DNA of 7,821 bases, from positions 1-7,821 of the forward strand of contig PIVQ01000319.1 in NCBI GenBank assembly GCA_003354055.1, in the 5' to 3' direction. The notes below the pieces were generated by a model. It made no database searches. It had not been told where the DNA came from and saw only the letters and a program-made list of their open reading frames with translations. This stretch comes from Desulfobacteraceae bacterium (GTDB lineage Bacteria; Desulfobacterota; Desulfobacteria; Desulfobacterales; Desulfobacteraceae). Shown in pieces: positions 1-6,387 of the stretch. Every line of letters begins with the position of its first letter. The stretch's first letter is position 1. Made by a program: the position numbers and the translations under genes.

Positions 1-150
1 AAATCCTGCGAAAGCTGTCACAGGTTTGATCTTTGCCACGGCGGATGCCCGGCCATTGCCTATCATACACAAAGAAAACTGGGTATCCCCGACCCCGACT
101 GCCTTGAAAATTGTGTAACTGTAAAACCCGTAAAGGAAATGGTTTGGTAA
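1..150 (+). CDS. Radical SAM/SPASM protein, C-terminal fragment; probable maturase of the adjacent tungsten oxidoreductase
   Basis: Frame 1 is open from the window edge and ends in TAA at 148-150, giving the last 49 residues of a protein whose start lies outside the window. Cysteines at fragment positions 3, 6, 12 and 16 form CX2CX5CX3C (CESCHRFDLCHGGCP), followed by two more at 34 and 38. This is the signature of a SPASM domain, the auxiliary [4Fe-4S]-binding C-terminal module of many radical SAM peptide- or protein-modifying enzymes. The radical SAM core (CX3CX2C) would be upstream and is not visible. The next gene on the same strand is an aldehyde ferredoxin oxidoreductase homologue. A SPASM-type radical SAM family is known to be encoded beside tungsten oxidoreductases and is proposed to help mature the enzyme or its cofactor; that role is inferred here from adjacency. 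The stop codon coincides with the edge of a palindromic repeat. Confidence 0.8.
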   Translation, partial: KSCESCHRFDLCHGGCPAIAYHTQRKLGIPDPDCLENCVTVKPVKEMVW

Positions 151-252
151 GGATCGGCTCCAAAATTACTTGATCTTTTGTTTTCAAAATACCCAGTCTT
201 TTAAGGGGTTTTGGAAACAATTTAGATCAAGTTATTTTGTAACGATTCCTAA
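151..252. repeat. Long imperfect palindromic repeat, full-length copy
   Basis: Nearly the whole stretch folds back on itself. The core arm CAAAATTACTTGATCT (161-176) pairs with 224-239 at 15 of 16 positions. The outer ends GGATCG (151-156) and CGATTCC (243-249) also pair apart from one bulged base. Inner segments (TTGTTT with AAACAA, and AAAATACCC with GGGGTTTT) continue the stem towards an apex around 195-203. The outermost bases TAAGGATCG on the left and CGATTCCTAA on the right resemble terminal inverted repeats, so the stop codon of the upstream gene may be supplied by the element. A second, shorter copy follows the next gene at 2049-2091. It may be a small non-autonomous (MITE- or REP-like) element. 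No transposase is present, so the class is inferred. As RNA it would form a long hairpin between the two genes. Confidence 0.75.
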
Positions 253-280
253 AGCAGAAATAGAACAAAGCAAATGTAGT

Positions 281-286
281 TATAAT
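281..286 (+). promoter_or_regulatory. Possible -10 box upstream of the oxidoreductase gene
   Basis: A perfect TATAAT lies 26 bases before the GTG start, which would give a leader of about 20 nt that still contains the ribosome binding site. No recognisable -35 hexamer sits 16-18 bases upstream (around 258-265 the sequence is A-rich) and there is no extended -10 TG. The surroundings are very AT-rich, so the match may be chance. If real, the oxidoreductase could be transcribed independently of the radical SAM gene. Confidence 0.25.
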
Positions 287-293
287 AACAACA

Positions 294-304
294 AAGAAGG
301 AGGG
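294..304 (+). promoter_or_regulatory. Strong ribosome binding site setting a GTG start
   Basis: AAGAAGGAGGG is a near-ideal Shine-Dalgarno sequence ending 7 bases before GTG at 312. It decides the start, because the reading frame would otherwise begin at a later ATG and lose the conserved N-terminal strand (KILRIDVS) of the family. Confidence 0.8.
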
Positions 305-311
305 CTATTAA

Positions 312-2048
312 GTGGACAAGATTTTAAGAATTGATGTGAGTGGTGATGAGGCTCCAAGTTTTCTTATACAAGGATTAGGCGATTATGCAGGTCTTGGCGG
401 AAGAGGGATGACGTCCGGCATTGTTTCAAAAGAGGTTCCGCCCTTGTGCCATCCTCTGGGAGCAGATAACAAGGTGATTATCGCACCCGGAATGCTCAGC
501 GGAAGTGCGGCATCCATGTCAGGAAGATTATCAATTGGGTTTAAGAGCCCTCTTACAGGCGGAATAAAAGAATCCAACGCCGGCGGGCAAGCCGCACAGG
601 TCCTGGCCCGTCTGGGCTACGCAGCCATCGTTTTGGAAGGCAAACCAACCGATAACACCTTTTACAAGGTCATTATCAACAAGGACGGTGTAACCATAGA
701 ACCGGACAACAGCCTGAAGATGCTTGGTAATTATGACCTGATTGATAAAATGAACGATGCCTATGGCAAGAAAGCCTGCTTCATTTCAATCGGCCAGGCC
801 GGTGAAATGAAGATGAGCGCAGCATCCATAGCAATTACAGACATGGAACAGCGCCCCACCCGTCATGCCGGTCGCGGAGGCGGAGGGGCGGTAATGGGGT
901 CAAAGGGTATCAAGGTCATTGTCCTGGATGACACAGGCATGGGAATGCGGAAACCCAAAGATCCGGAAAAATTCAAAGCCGCCAATAAAGAATTTGTAGC
1001 CGGACTCAAAAAACATCCTGTTACCGGTGAAGGGCTTCCTGCTTTTGGAACCAATGTGCTTACCAATGTATTGAATGAGGCCGGCGGATATCCCACAAAT
1101 AATTTTAGTACGGGTCAGTTTGACGGCGCCACTAAAATCGCCGGTGAAGCCCTTGCTGAGATGGAAACGTCAAGGGGCGCGAACCCCACACACGGCTGCC
1201 ACCGGGGATGTGTAATCAAGTGTTCCGGTACATACAATGATAAGGATGGCAATTTTCTTACCAAACAGCCGGAATACGAGACGGTTTGGGCTCATGGCGG
1301 TAACTGTGGTATTGACGACCTGGATGCCATTGCCATGCTTGATAGGCTCGACGATGACTTCGGGGTGGACACAATTGAAATGGGTGCTACCATTGCCGTT
1401 GTTATGGAGGCCGGAATTGCTGAATTCGGTGATGCCGAAGCAGCCATCAACCTGGTCAAAGAGGTGGGAAAAGGAACACCCCTTGGTAGAGTTCTTGGTA
1501 ACGGCGCAAAGGTCGCCGGACAGGTATTTGGCGTAGAAAGAATTCCTGTTGTCAAGGGCCAGTCCATGCCTGCTTATGATCCCAGGGCTGTTCAGGGAAT
1601 GGGGGTAACTTACGCCACGGCAACAATGGGTGCTGATCATACAGCAGGCTATGCTGTGGCAACCAATCTTCTCGGTATTGGTGGGAGTGTTGATGCTCTA
1701 AAACCAGAAGGACAGGTCGAACTGTCCAGAAATCTCCAGATCGCCACGGCAGCCATCGATGCCACTGGCATGTGCCTGTTTATAGCCTTTCCCATTCTTG
1801 ACCAGCCAGAGACATTCCAGGCTCTCATTGATGTGATTAACGGCTTTCACGGCCTCAGCCTAACCGGAGATGATGTCACGGCTCTTGGAAAATCCATACT
1901 TGAAAAAGAAAGAGATTTTAACGCCCGCGCAGGATTTACATCTAAAGATGACAGACTGCCGGAATACTTTAAAAATGAGAAACTGGCTCCCCATGGTGTC
2001 ACATTTGCAGTCAGTGATGAGGAACTGGATGAAGTTTTTAACTGGTAA
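312..2048 (+). CDS. Aldehyde:ferredoxin oxidoreductase family tungsto-enzyme
   Basis: 578 residues, close to the roughly 600 of archaeal AOR. Enzymes of this family carry a bis-pterin tungsten cofactor and one [4Fe-4S] cluster, and typically oxidise aldehydes to acids with ferredoxin as acceptor; the substrate cannot be read from sequence. Visible landmarks are the N-terminal pterin-binding region (GLGGRG at 27-32, SPLTGG at 79-84, RHAGRGGGGAVMGSKG at 184-199), PEYETVW at 320-326 (E323 matches the active-site Glu313 of Pyrococcus furiosus AOR as I recall that sequence), YDPRAVQG at 422-429, H443 near the position of its His448, and the two DXXG-type pterin motifs DDFGVD (348-353) and DATGMC (483-488). 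Cluster ligands are C296, C300, C304 and C488. The first three are spaced CX3CX3C rather than CX2CX3C as in P. furiosus. The preceding radical SAM/SPASM gene suggests dedicated maturation. Cytoplasmic, with no signal peptide. Direct repeats flank the gene. Confidence 0.92.
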   Translation: MDKILRIDVSGDEAPSFLIQGLGDYAGLGGRGMTSGIVSKEVPPLCHPLGADNKVIIAPGMLSGSAASMSGRLSIGFKSPLTGGIKESNAGGQAAQVLARLGYAAIVLEGKPTDNTFYKVIINKDGVTIEPDNSLKMLGNYDLIDKMNDAYGKKACFISIGQAGEMKMSAASIAITDMEQRPTRHAGRGGGGAVMGSKGIKVIVLDDTGMGMRKPKDPEKFKAANKEFVAGLKKHPVTGEGLPAFGTNVLTNVLNEAGGYPTNNFSTGQFDGATKIAGEALAEMETSRGANPTHGCHRGCVIKCSGTYNDKDGNFLTKQPEYETVWAHGGNCGIDDLDAIAMLDRLDDDFGVDTIEMGATIAVVMEAGIAEFGDAEAAINLVKEVGKGTPLGRVLGNGAKVAGQVFGVERIPVVKGQSMPAYDPRAVQGMGVTYATATMGADHTAGYAVATNLLGIGGSVDALKPEGQVELSRNLQIATAAIDATGMCLFIAFPILDQPETFQALIDVINGFHGLSLTGDDVTALGKSILEKERDFNARAGFTSKDDRLPEYFKNEKLAPHGVTFAVSDEELDEVFNW

Positions 2049-2091
2049 GGATCGGCTCCAAAATTACTTGACCTTTTGTAACGATTCCTAA
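2049..2091. repeat. Palindromic repeat, short copy with apex deleted
   Basis: Together with the preceding TGGTAA, bases 2043-2078 match 145-180 with one mismatch, and 2074-2091 match 235-252 exactly. The copy equals the long copy with 59 bases removed between its two TTTTGT hexamers. It still forms a small hairpin: GGATCG/CGATTCC and CAAAA/TTTTG around a 10-base loop. The run of seven T at 2093-2099 just beyond makes it terminator-like in the plus direction. As in the long copy, the stop codon TAA of the preceding gene abuts it. Confidence 0.75.
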
Positions 2092-2131
2092 GTTTTTTTG
2101 TCTGAAAGTTAATTCCAATGATTTGGGGGCG

Positions 2132-2168
2132 GATAGGGAGAGGCCCACATGGAACTCCCTATCTTTTA
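2132..2168 (+). terminator. Terminator-like hairpin after the oxidoreductase gene
   Basis: A perfect 9-bp stem, GATAGGGAG (2132-2140) with CTCCCTATC (2155-2163), encloses a 14-base loop and is followed by TTTTAT. This fits a Rho-independent terminator separating the oxidoreductase unit from the FIST-kinase unit. The U tract is short, so an operator or processing hairpin is also possible. A candidate -35 box begins only three bases after 2168. Confidence 0.55.
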
Positions 2169-2170
2169 TC

Positions 2171-2199
2171 TTGACGGTTCAGGGGGTGTCTGGTTTAAA
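2171..2199 (+). promoter_or_regulatory. Candidate sigma70-type promoter for the FIST-kinase pair
   Basis: TTGACG (2171-2176, five of six consensus bases) is followed after 17 bases by TTTAAA (2194-2199, four of six); shifting one base gives TTAAAT, also four of six, with 18-base spacing. It lies just after the terminator-like hairpin and 32 bases before the ATG, as expected for a new transcription unit. This is a motif match only. Confidence 0.4.
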
Positions 2200-2231
2200 T
2201 TAATACACAATGACAGAGTTGGAAGGATAAT

Positions 2232-3392
2232 ATGTTTAAAGCAGCGACTGTAGAATCTAAAGAAGAGTATTCTTACAATATGGGATTAAGACTGGGAGAA
2301 ACTCTGATAGAGAGACTAGGGCAAACACCTGGCGGCTGCTGGCTCTTTTGTGAGCCTGGAGATAAATTAAAGGAAATGCTCAACGGAATAGGAGATGCTG
2401 TCGCCACCCCGAATCTTATCGGATGCACCGGTGCGGCTGAAATTTCAACCACCGGATACAGCACGGAATCTGTCGTTCTGGGAGGCATAGCCTCGGATCA
2501 GATCGAGTTTGAAGTTGTTCATACTAAAAATATCAGCCGGGACTGCGAACGTGCCGGGGAAGAACTTGCCGGGAAATTTTCATCTAAAGTCCGTTATGTA
2601 CAACTTTTTTCAGATGGAATAACCGGAAACGGATGTGCACTTTTGCGGGGCATCAACTCCATATTGGAAGAACAAATTCCCATAATCGGAGGAACCTCCG
2701 GGGACACTGGAGGCTTAAATAAATCCTGGCAGTTTTCAGGAAAAAGTCTGCTTTCCGACTCGGCTGTGGCTATCGGCTTCACTGGAAACTTCAAAGTGGG
2801 TACCGGCGTACAGAGCGGGTGGTCACCGGTAGGCCTGCCCAAAAAAGTGACACGCTCTTCAGGCAACACACTATACGAATTAAACGGTGAACCTGCATTA
2901 AACGTATATAAACGGTTTTTAGGCAAACATGCGGAAAATCTGCCTGCCGTCGGGCTGGAATATCCCCTGGGATTCTATGGCAGGGACGGAAGTGCGGCAG
3001 GAGAAGATCAATTCATACTCCGGGCCACAATGGTTGTCAACCATGAAAAAGGTTCCATCACATTTGCAGGTGACGTTCCCGAAGGAACAAATGCCCATCT
3101 AACCTGTGGTGATAGTACTTCTCTATTGGAAGCTGCGGAAAAAGCAACCCGGCTTGCCCTTGACGAGTTAGAAGGCACAACGCCTGTAATGGTCTTCCTT
3201 TATTCCTGTATGGCCAGAAAGAATCTGCTGGGACAGCGGACAAAAGAGGAATTTGAACGGATTAATTTGAAACTTGGAAAGAAGTTACCCATATTGGGAT
3301 TCTATAGCTTTGGTGAATACTGCCGGGTTAAAACAGGAGGCCCCTGCCTGTTCCATAATGAATCAGCCACTATATCAGTTATCGGGATATAA
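2232..3392 (+). CDS. FIST domain sensor protein (FIST_N + FIST_C, NosP-like)
   Basis: 386 residues, soluble, no signal peptide or membrane segment. FIST_N covers about 30-200 and contains IGCTGAAEIS (63-72), DGITGNG (128-134), GGTSGD (153-158) and SGWSPVG (195-201). FIST_C covers about 220-365 and ends with GFYSFGEYC (356-364). These are typical blocks of FIST proteins, a sensory family often encoded beside signal transducers. Some members (NosP) bind haem and sense nitric oxide, then control a co-transcribed hybrid histidine kinase; others are proposed to bind small ligands such as amino acids. The kinase gene that follows after 3 nt is therefore the likely partner. Haem binding cannot be judged here: H97, H233, H271, H289 and H375 are present, but I cannot assign a ligand. 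Cysteines are numerous (nine), including C364 and C372 near the end. GGAAGG at 2221-2226 is a good ribosome binding site, 5 bases before ATG. Confidence 0.88.
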   Translation: MFKAATVESKEEYSYNMGLRLGETLIERLGQTPGGCWLFCEPGDKLKEMLNGIGDAVATPNLIGCTGAAEISTTGYSTESVVLGGIASDQIEFEVVHTKNISRDCERAGEELAGKFSSKVRYVQLFSDGITGNGCALLRGINSILEEQIPIIGGTSGDTGGLNKSWQFSGKSLLSDSAVAIGFTGNFKVGTGVQSGWSPVGLPKKVTRSSGNTLYELNGEPALNVYKRFLGKHAENLPAVGLEYPLGFYGRDGSAAGEDQFILRATMVVNHEKGSITFAGDVPEGTNAHLTCGDSTSLLEAAEKATRLALDELEGTTPVMVFLYSCMARKNLLGQRTKEEFERINLKLGKKLPILGFYSFGEYCRVKTGGPCLFHNESATISVIGI

Positions 3393-3395
3393 ACT

Positions 3396-5390
3396 ATGCC
3401 AAATAGCAAGGCTCAGGACAAAAGAATTTCAGAACTGGAAGAATTACTGGAAGTTTCAGAACGCAAAGCCGACATCCTGACAAATCTTCTCAAAGAGGCA
3501 AGTGCCGAATATGAGCAGACCCTGGAAAAAATTAAAATATCAGAGGCAAATTTTCGGGCCATTTTTGAAAATGCGCCTGAAGCCATCTACATAATTGAAG
3601 CAAATACCAGAAAATTTCTCGACTGCAATCCTTTCATGGTAAGCTGGCTCGGATACACCCGTAATGAACTATTGTCCATGCGAGTAGAGGATATACTCAA
3701 AACCGTTGCCTGGGAAAGTATTCAGGAAAATATTGAAAAAACTATCAATGAAGGATTTATACATATCCAGGCACGGGACTATAAGAAAAAAGATGGCGCC
3801 CTAGTGGAAGCTGAAGCAACAGGAACCCTTCTGGATTACCAGGGTAAAAAATGCGCTGCTGTACTGGTACGGGATATCACCCAACGAAAACAGGTAGAAG
3901 CGCTTGGTAAATATAAGGAACTTTTTGAAAATGTAAGTGATCCCGTGTTTATTAATGATGCCAAGGGTAAATTTCTGGAAGCTAATGATGTGGCCTGTGA
4001 TTTCTTCGGGTATACACGGGATCAGCTATTAAAGATGAGTTTAAGAGAGCTGACCTCGCCTGGACACCTCTCAGCACTGGATAAAATGCAAAATAAAAAA
4101 ATTCCCAAAGGAGAGACCATCCAGTTTGAACTCAATTTGCTGACCCGGGATGGCCTGACAATCCCTTTTGAATTCCAGGGCAGATTAATCATCCATAAAA
4201 ACAAATCAGCTTTTTTAAGTGTTGCGCGGAATTTAAGTATCCGAGAAAAACTTCATAAAACACTGGTACGGGCAGAACGTCTTTCCGCCGTCGGAGAGAT
4301 GGCAAGCGGGGTTGCCCATAACTTTAACAATCTTCTCCAGATGATAATGGCCGGCGCTGAAGTTGCCAAGTCCAAACTGGAATCGGGTAAAATCAGGGAT
4401 TGCGATGAAGCTATAAGGAGTATTATCAGCGCTTCCCACCGTGGTGCAGGTGTTGTAAGACGAATCAAGGATTTTACCCAGGCAGGAAAAAACAGCATCA
4501 AGTCCGGCAATGTATTTGACCTCAATGCGTTGGTTTCCGAAGCGGTAGAACTGACCAGACCCCTGTGGAAGCCTCCGTCAATCCCCAGTAAATATCATCT
4601 CAAAGTGATAAACGGCCAAAATTGTTTTGTAAAGGGAATATCATCTGAAATTTACGAGGTGCTGGTTAATCTGATCAAGAACGGTCTTGAGGCCATGCAC
4701 CAGGGCGGCACCCTGACCGTTTCAACGTATATCAGGAATAAAAATGTGCATCTGGATATTTCCGATACAGGATGCGGAATACCGGAAGAACATTTTCAGC
4801 GGATATTTGAGCCTTTCTTTACAACCAAAGGCTCCCAGAGCAGCGGCCTGGGCCTCTCATCCTGCTATGGTATTGTAAAAAAATTCCAAGGAGATCTTCA
4901 CGTAAAAAGCCTGCTGGATCAAGGTACTGAGTTTACGGTTATTTTCCCGCTGGCCAAACCTGATGAAGCTGTCATAAGGGCAGAAAAAATCCCTCAACCA
5001 CATATTCCCATGCGGTTTCTCCTAATAGATGACGAAGTCAACATCTTAAGGTCCTTGGAGATGTATTTTGAGGATTTGGAAATAGACATTACCACCGCCA
5101 GTTCGGCAGCTAAAGGTATCAGATCTGTCCATGAAAACAATTTTGATGTCATATTGTGCGATTTCGGGATGGACGACATGAACGGCCTTAAAGTCGGTAA
5201 AGAGGTCAAAAAATATTACGCAGAAAAAAGTCTTAATAAAATTCCTTTCCTGCTTTACACCGGCCTGGATAAACAACTGGATGCCGGGAAACTTGAAGAA
5301 TCGGGAGTAGACAGGATTGTTCACAAACCAACATCCTGTGAAGACATCCTTACTATTATCAGGGAGGTCATTGCTGATCACAGGGCTTGA
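3396..5390 (+). CDS. Cytoplasmic hybrid histidine kinase: coiled coil-PAS-PAS-HisKA-HATPase-receiver
   Basis: 664 residues with no transmembrane segment, so it reads a cytoplasmic signal. An N-terminal coiled coil (about 8-50) precedes PAS 1 (about 50-165, ending RDITQRK) and PAS 2 (about 173-285). The dimerisation helix has GVAHNFNNLLQ with phospho-acceptor H308, of the HXFNN type. The ATPase domain shows the N box (N425, N429), DTGCG (457-461), FEPFFTTK (471-478) and SSGLGLS (482-488). A C-terminal receiver (about 538-660) has D545/D546, phospho-acceptor D589, T622 and K644, all apparently intact. There is no DNA-binding or other output domain, so phosphate must pass to an unlinked phosphotransfer protein or regulator, or the receiver acts as a sink. 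The gap of 3 nt after the FIST gene, with only a weak GGGA site inside that gene's end, indicates translational coupling. Control by the FIST protein is inferred. Confidence 0.93.
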   Translation: MPNSKAQDKRISELEELLEVSERKADILTNLLKEASAEYEQTLEKIKISEANFRAIFENAPEAIYIIEANTRKFLDCNPFMVSWLGYTRNELLSMRVEDILKTVAWESIQENIEKTINEGFIHIQARDYKKKDGALVEAEATGTLLDYQGKKCAAVLVRDITQRKQVEALGKYKELFENVSDPVFINDAKGKFLEANDVACDFFGYTRDQLLKMSLRELTSPGHLSALDKMQNKKIPKGETIQFELNLLTRDGLTIPFEFQGRLIIHKNKSAFLSVARNLSIREKLHKTLVRAERLSAVGEMASGVAHNFNNLLQMIMAGAEVAKSKLESGKIRDCDEAIRSIISASHRGAGVVRRIKDFTQAGKNSIKSGNVFDLNALVSEAVELTRPLWKPPSIPSKYHLKVINGQNCFVKGISSEIYEVLVNLIKNGLEAMHQGGTLTVSTYIRNKNVHLDISDTGCGIPEEHFQRIFEPFFTTKGSQSSGLGLSSCYGIVKKFQGDLHVKSLLDQGTEFTVIFPLAKPDEAVIRAEKIPQPHIPMRFLLIDDEVNILRSLEMYFEDLEIDITTASSAAKGIRSVHENNFDVILCDFGMDDMNGLKVGKEVKKYYAEKSLNKIPFLLYTGLDKQLDAGKLEESGVDRIVHKPTSCEDILTIIREVIADHRA

Positions 5391-5394
5391 AGAA

Positions 5395-5533
5395 AAATGT
5401 TGTTATAACGGCGACTCGACAATAAGCGATGCCACCACCAATGGCAAAGAAATTGTGAACAATGCTAAAAAGGCCGCGACCATAAAATGGCTTTTTCTCT
5501 TCATATATCCATTTGTCAGCTTCAACGTTTAAA
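5395..5533 (-). other. Unassigned minus-strand frame in the convergent gap, possible gene remnant
   Basis: Immediately after the stop of the soluble flavodoxin-ferredoxin gene, an open minus-strand frame runs through the gap and on to a stop inside the kinase 3' end (5368). Its translation has a charged start (VEADKWIYEEKKPFYGRG) followed by a hydrophobic stretch, SIVHNFFAIGGGIAY, that resembles a membrane segment. Codon choice looks plausible for a coding relic, but there is no ribosome binding site; the only ATG (5562) overlaps the upstream gene by 29 bases. I do not recognise the family. It may be a decayed membrane protein gene, a tiny translated product, or chance. Confidence 0.25.
5467..5496. 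terminator. Possible bidirectional terminator between convergent genes
   Basis: AAAAAGGCC (5467-5475) pairs with GGCTTTTT (5489-5496) through eight base pairs with one bulged G and a 13-base loop. The A-rich left arm and T-rich right arm give a U tract in either direction, which is what one expects between the kinase gene (+) and the flavodoxin-ferredoxin operon (-). The GC part of the stem is short (3 bp), so strength is doubtful. Confidence 0.35.
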
Positions 5534-6385
5534 TCAGTCCCGGAATTTTTGCGCCGGTGCATTTGTTTCGTTATGCTTTTTGCTCTTTAATTTTAATGGC
5601 TTAAAACTAGGTTCGAAATATATGTTTTTACCTTTTATGCTGCCTTCTCCCGTTTGAAAAATGGCTTGTTTAGGGCAATAATTAACGCAACGCATGCATT
5701 GTTCACAGGTTTTTAACCATTTAGGTTTATTATCTACAATCTGTATGCTGTTTGTTGGACATATTTTTTCACACAATCCACACGAATCACAGGTTTCATC
5801 CGTTCTATAATTTCTCCACAAATTACTAACGCCTAGCCATTTGAATACATAATAATCTTTATAGAAACCAAATTTACTATATGTGGATGGATAATTAAAA
5901 GCATGATGATGAAGCACGCCATCTATAATGTTTTGTGCTATTTGCCTTGTTTTAAATACACCGGTGTTGATTATCGATTGCGCCTCTTCTTTTGATGGCG
6001 GGTTCATTAATACTGTCCAATTTATAGGCATTTGAATGACTTTACTATAAGTTACATTAAGCCCTTTTCTTTTCAAAATTTTAGTGCTTTCCTCAACGGA
6101 AAAACCTGATTCGTCTAAGTTACCTGCTGTAATCAATATAAAAGTATTTATTGGACTTTTAAATATAGGCAGATTTAATAAATAGTTCCTGCATATTCGT
6201 GGAATTCCAAACGCATAAACTGGAAAACAAAACCCAATCAAATCGGCGTCTTCGTTTATATTAGATTTGTCTGTAATAGAAGAAAGTGTGACTTTATTGC
6301 CGTTTTGAATAAAGATTTCTTTACACGTATCTATAATTTTATATGAGTTGCCTGTTCCTGAAAAATATTTTAACTCTACATTCAT
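5534..6385 (-). CDS. EFR1-family protein: flavodoxin-like domain fused to 2x[4Fe-4S] ferredoxin (soluble)
   Basis: 283 residues. The N-terminal flavodoxin-like domain (about 1-165) carries the FMN phosphate loop SGTGNS (9-14) and a second conserved block, GFCFPVYAFGIP (51-62). The C-terminal dicluster ferredoxin has C199, C202, C205, C209 followed by Pro, and C227, C230, C233, C237 followed by Pro, both CX2CX2CX3CP. This arrangement is that of EFR1 (flavodoxin/ferredoxin fusion) proteins of anaerobes, which are presumed intramolecular electron-transfer proteins; the physiological partner is unknown. No membrane segment is seen, and the tail (260-283) is basic and lysine-rich. Its ATG lies 2 nt after the stop of the membrane-anchored relative, so the two are co-transcribed. 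Sampled 60-base stretches have 21-22 G+C, against 25-31 in the upstream gene, so this gene is markedly AT-richer and may have been acquired separately. Confidence 0.88.
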   Translation of the reverse strand: MNVELKYFSGTGNSYKIIDTCKEIFIQNGNKVTLSSITDKSNINEDADLIGFCFPVYAFGIPRICRNYLLNLPIFKSPINTFILITAGNLDESGFSVEESTKILKRKGLNVTYSKVIQMPINWTVLMNPPSKEEAQSIINTGVFKTRQIAQNIIDGVLHHHAFNYPSTYSKFGFYKDYYVFKWLGVSNLWRNYRTDETCDSCGLCEKICPTNSIQIVDNKPKWLKTCEQCMRCVNYCPKQAIFQTGEGSIKGKNIYFEPSFKPLKLKSKKHNETNAPAQKFRD

Positions 6386-6387
6386 AA

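Noticed and set aside
151..311. A riboswitch or small RNA in the gap before the oxidoreductase gene
   Set aside because: The secondary structure is explained by the palindromic repeat, which recurs after the gene without a downstream start; no known riboswitch core was recognised.
1237..1536. Plus-strand open frame overlapping the oxidoreductase gene in another phase
   Set aside because: An out-of-phase reading of a conserved coding region; no start signal and no domain pattern.
1170..1640. Long open frame (156 residues) on the minus strand inside the oxidoreductase gene
   Set aside because: It is fully covered by a gene with strong family motifs on the plus strand, has no ribosome binding site, and its translation shows no recognisable domain.
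3274..3480. Plus-strand frame spanning the junction of the FIST and kinase genes
   Set aside because: Both overlapping genes are well supported by motifs and by the 3-nt coupling; this frame has no motif of its own.
3857..4276. Short repeated string ACTGGTACGGG at about 3864 and 4262 in the kinase gene
   Set aside because: Only about 11 bases, both in coding sequence in ordinary Leu-Val-Arg codons; likely chance.
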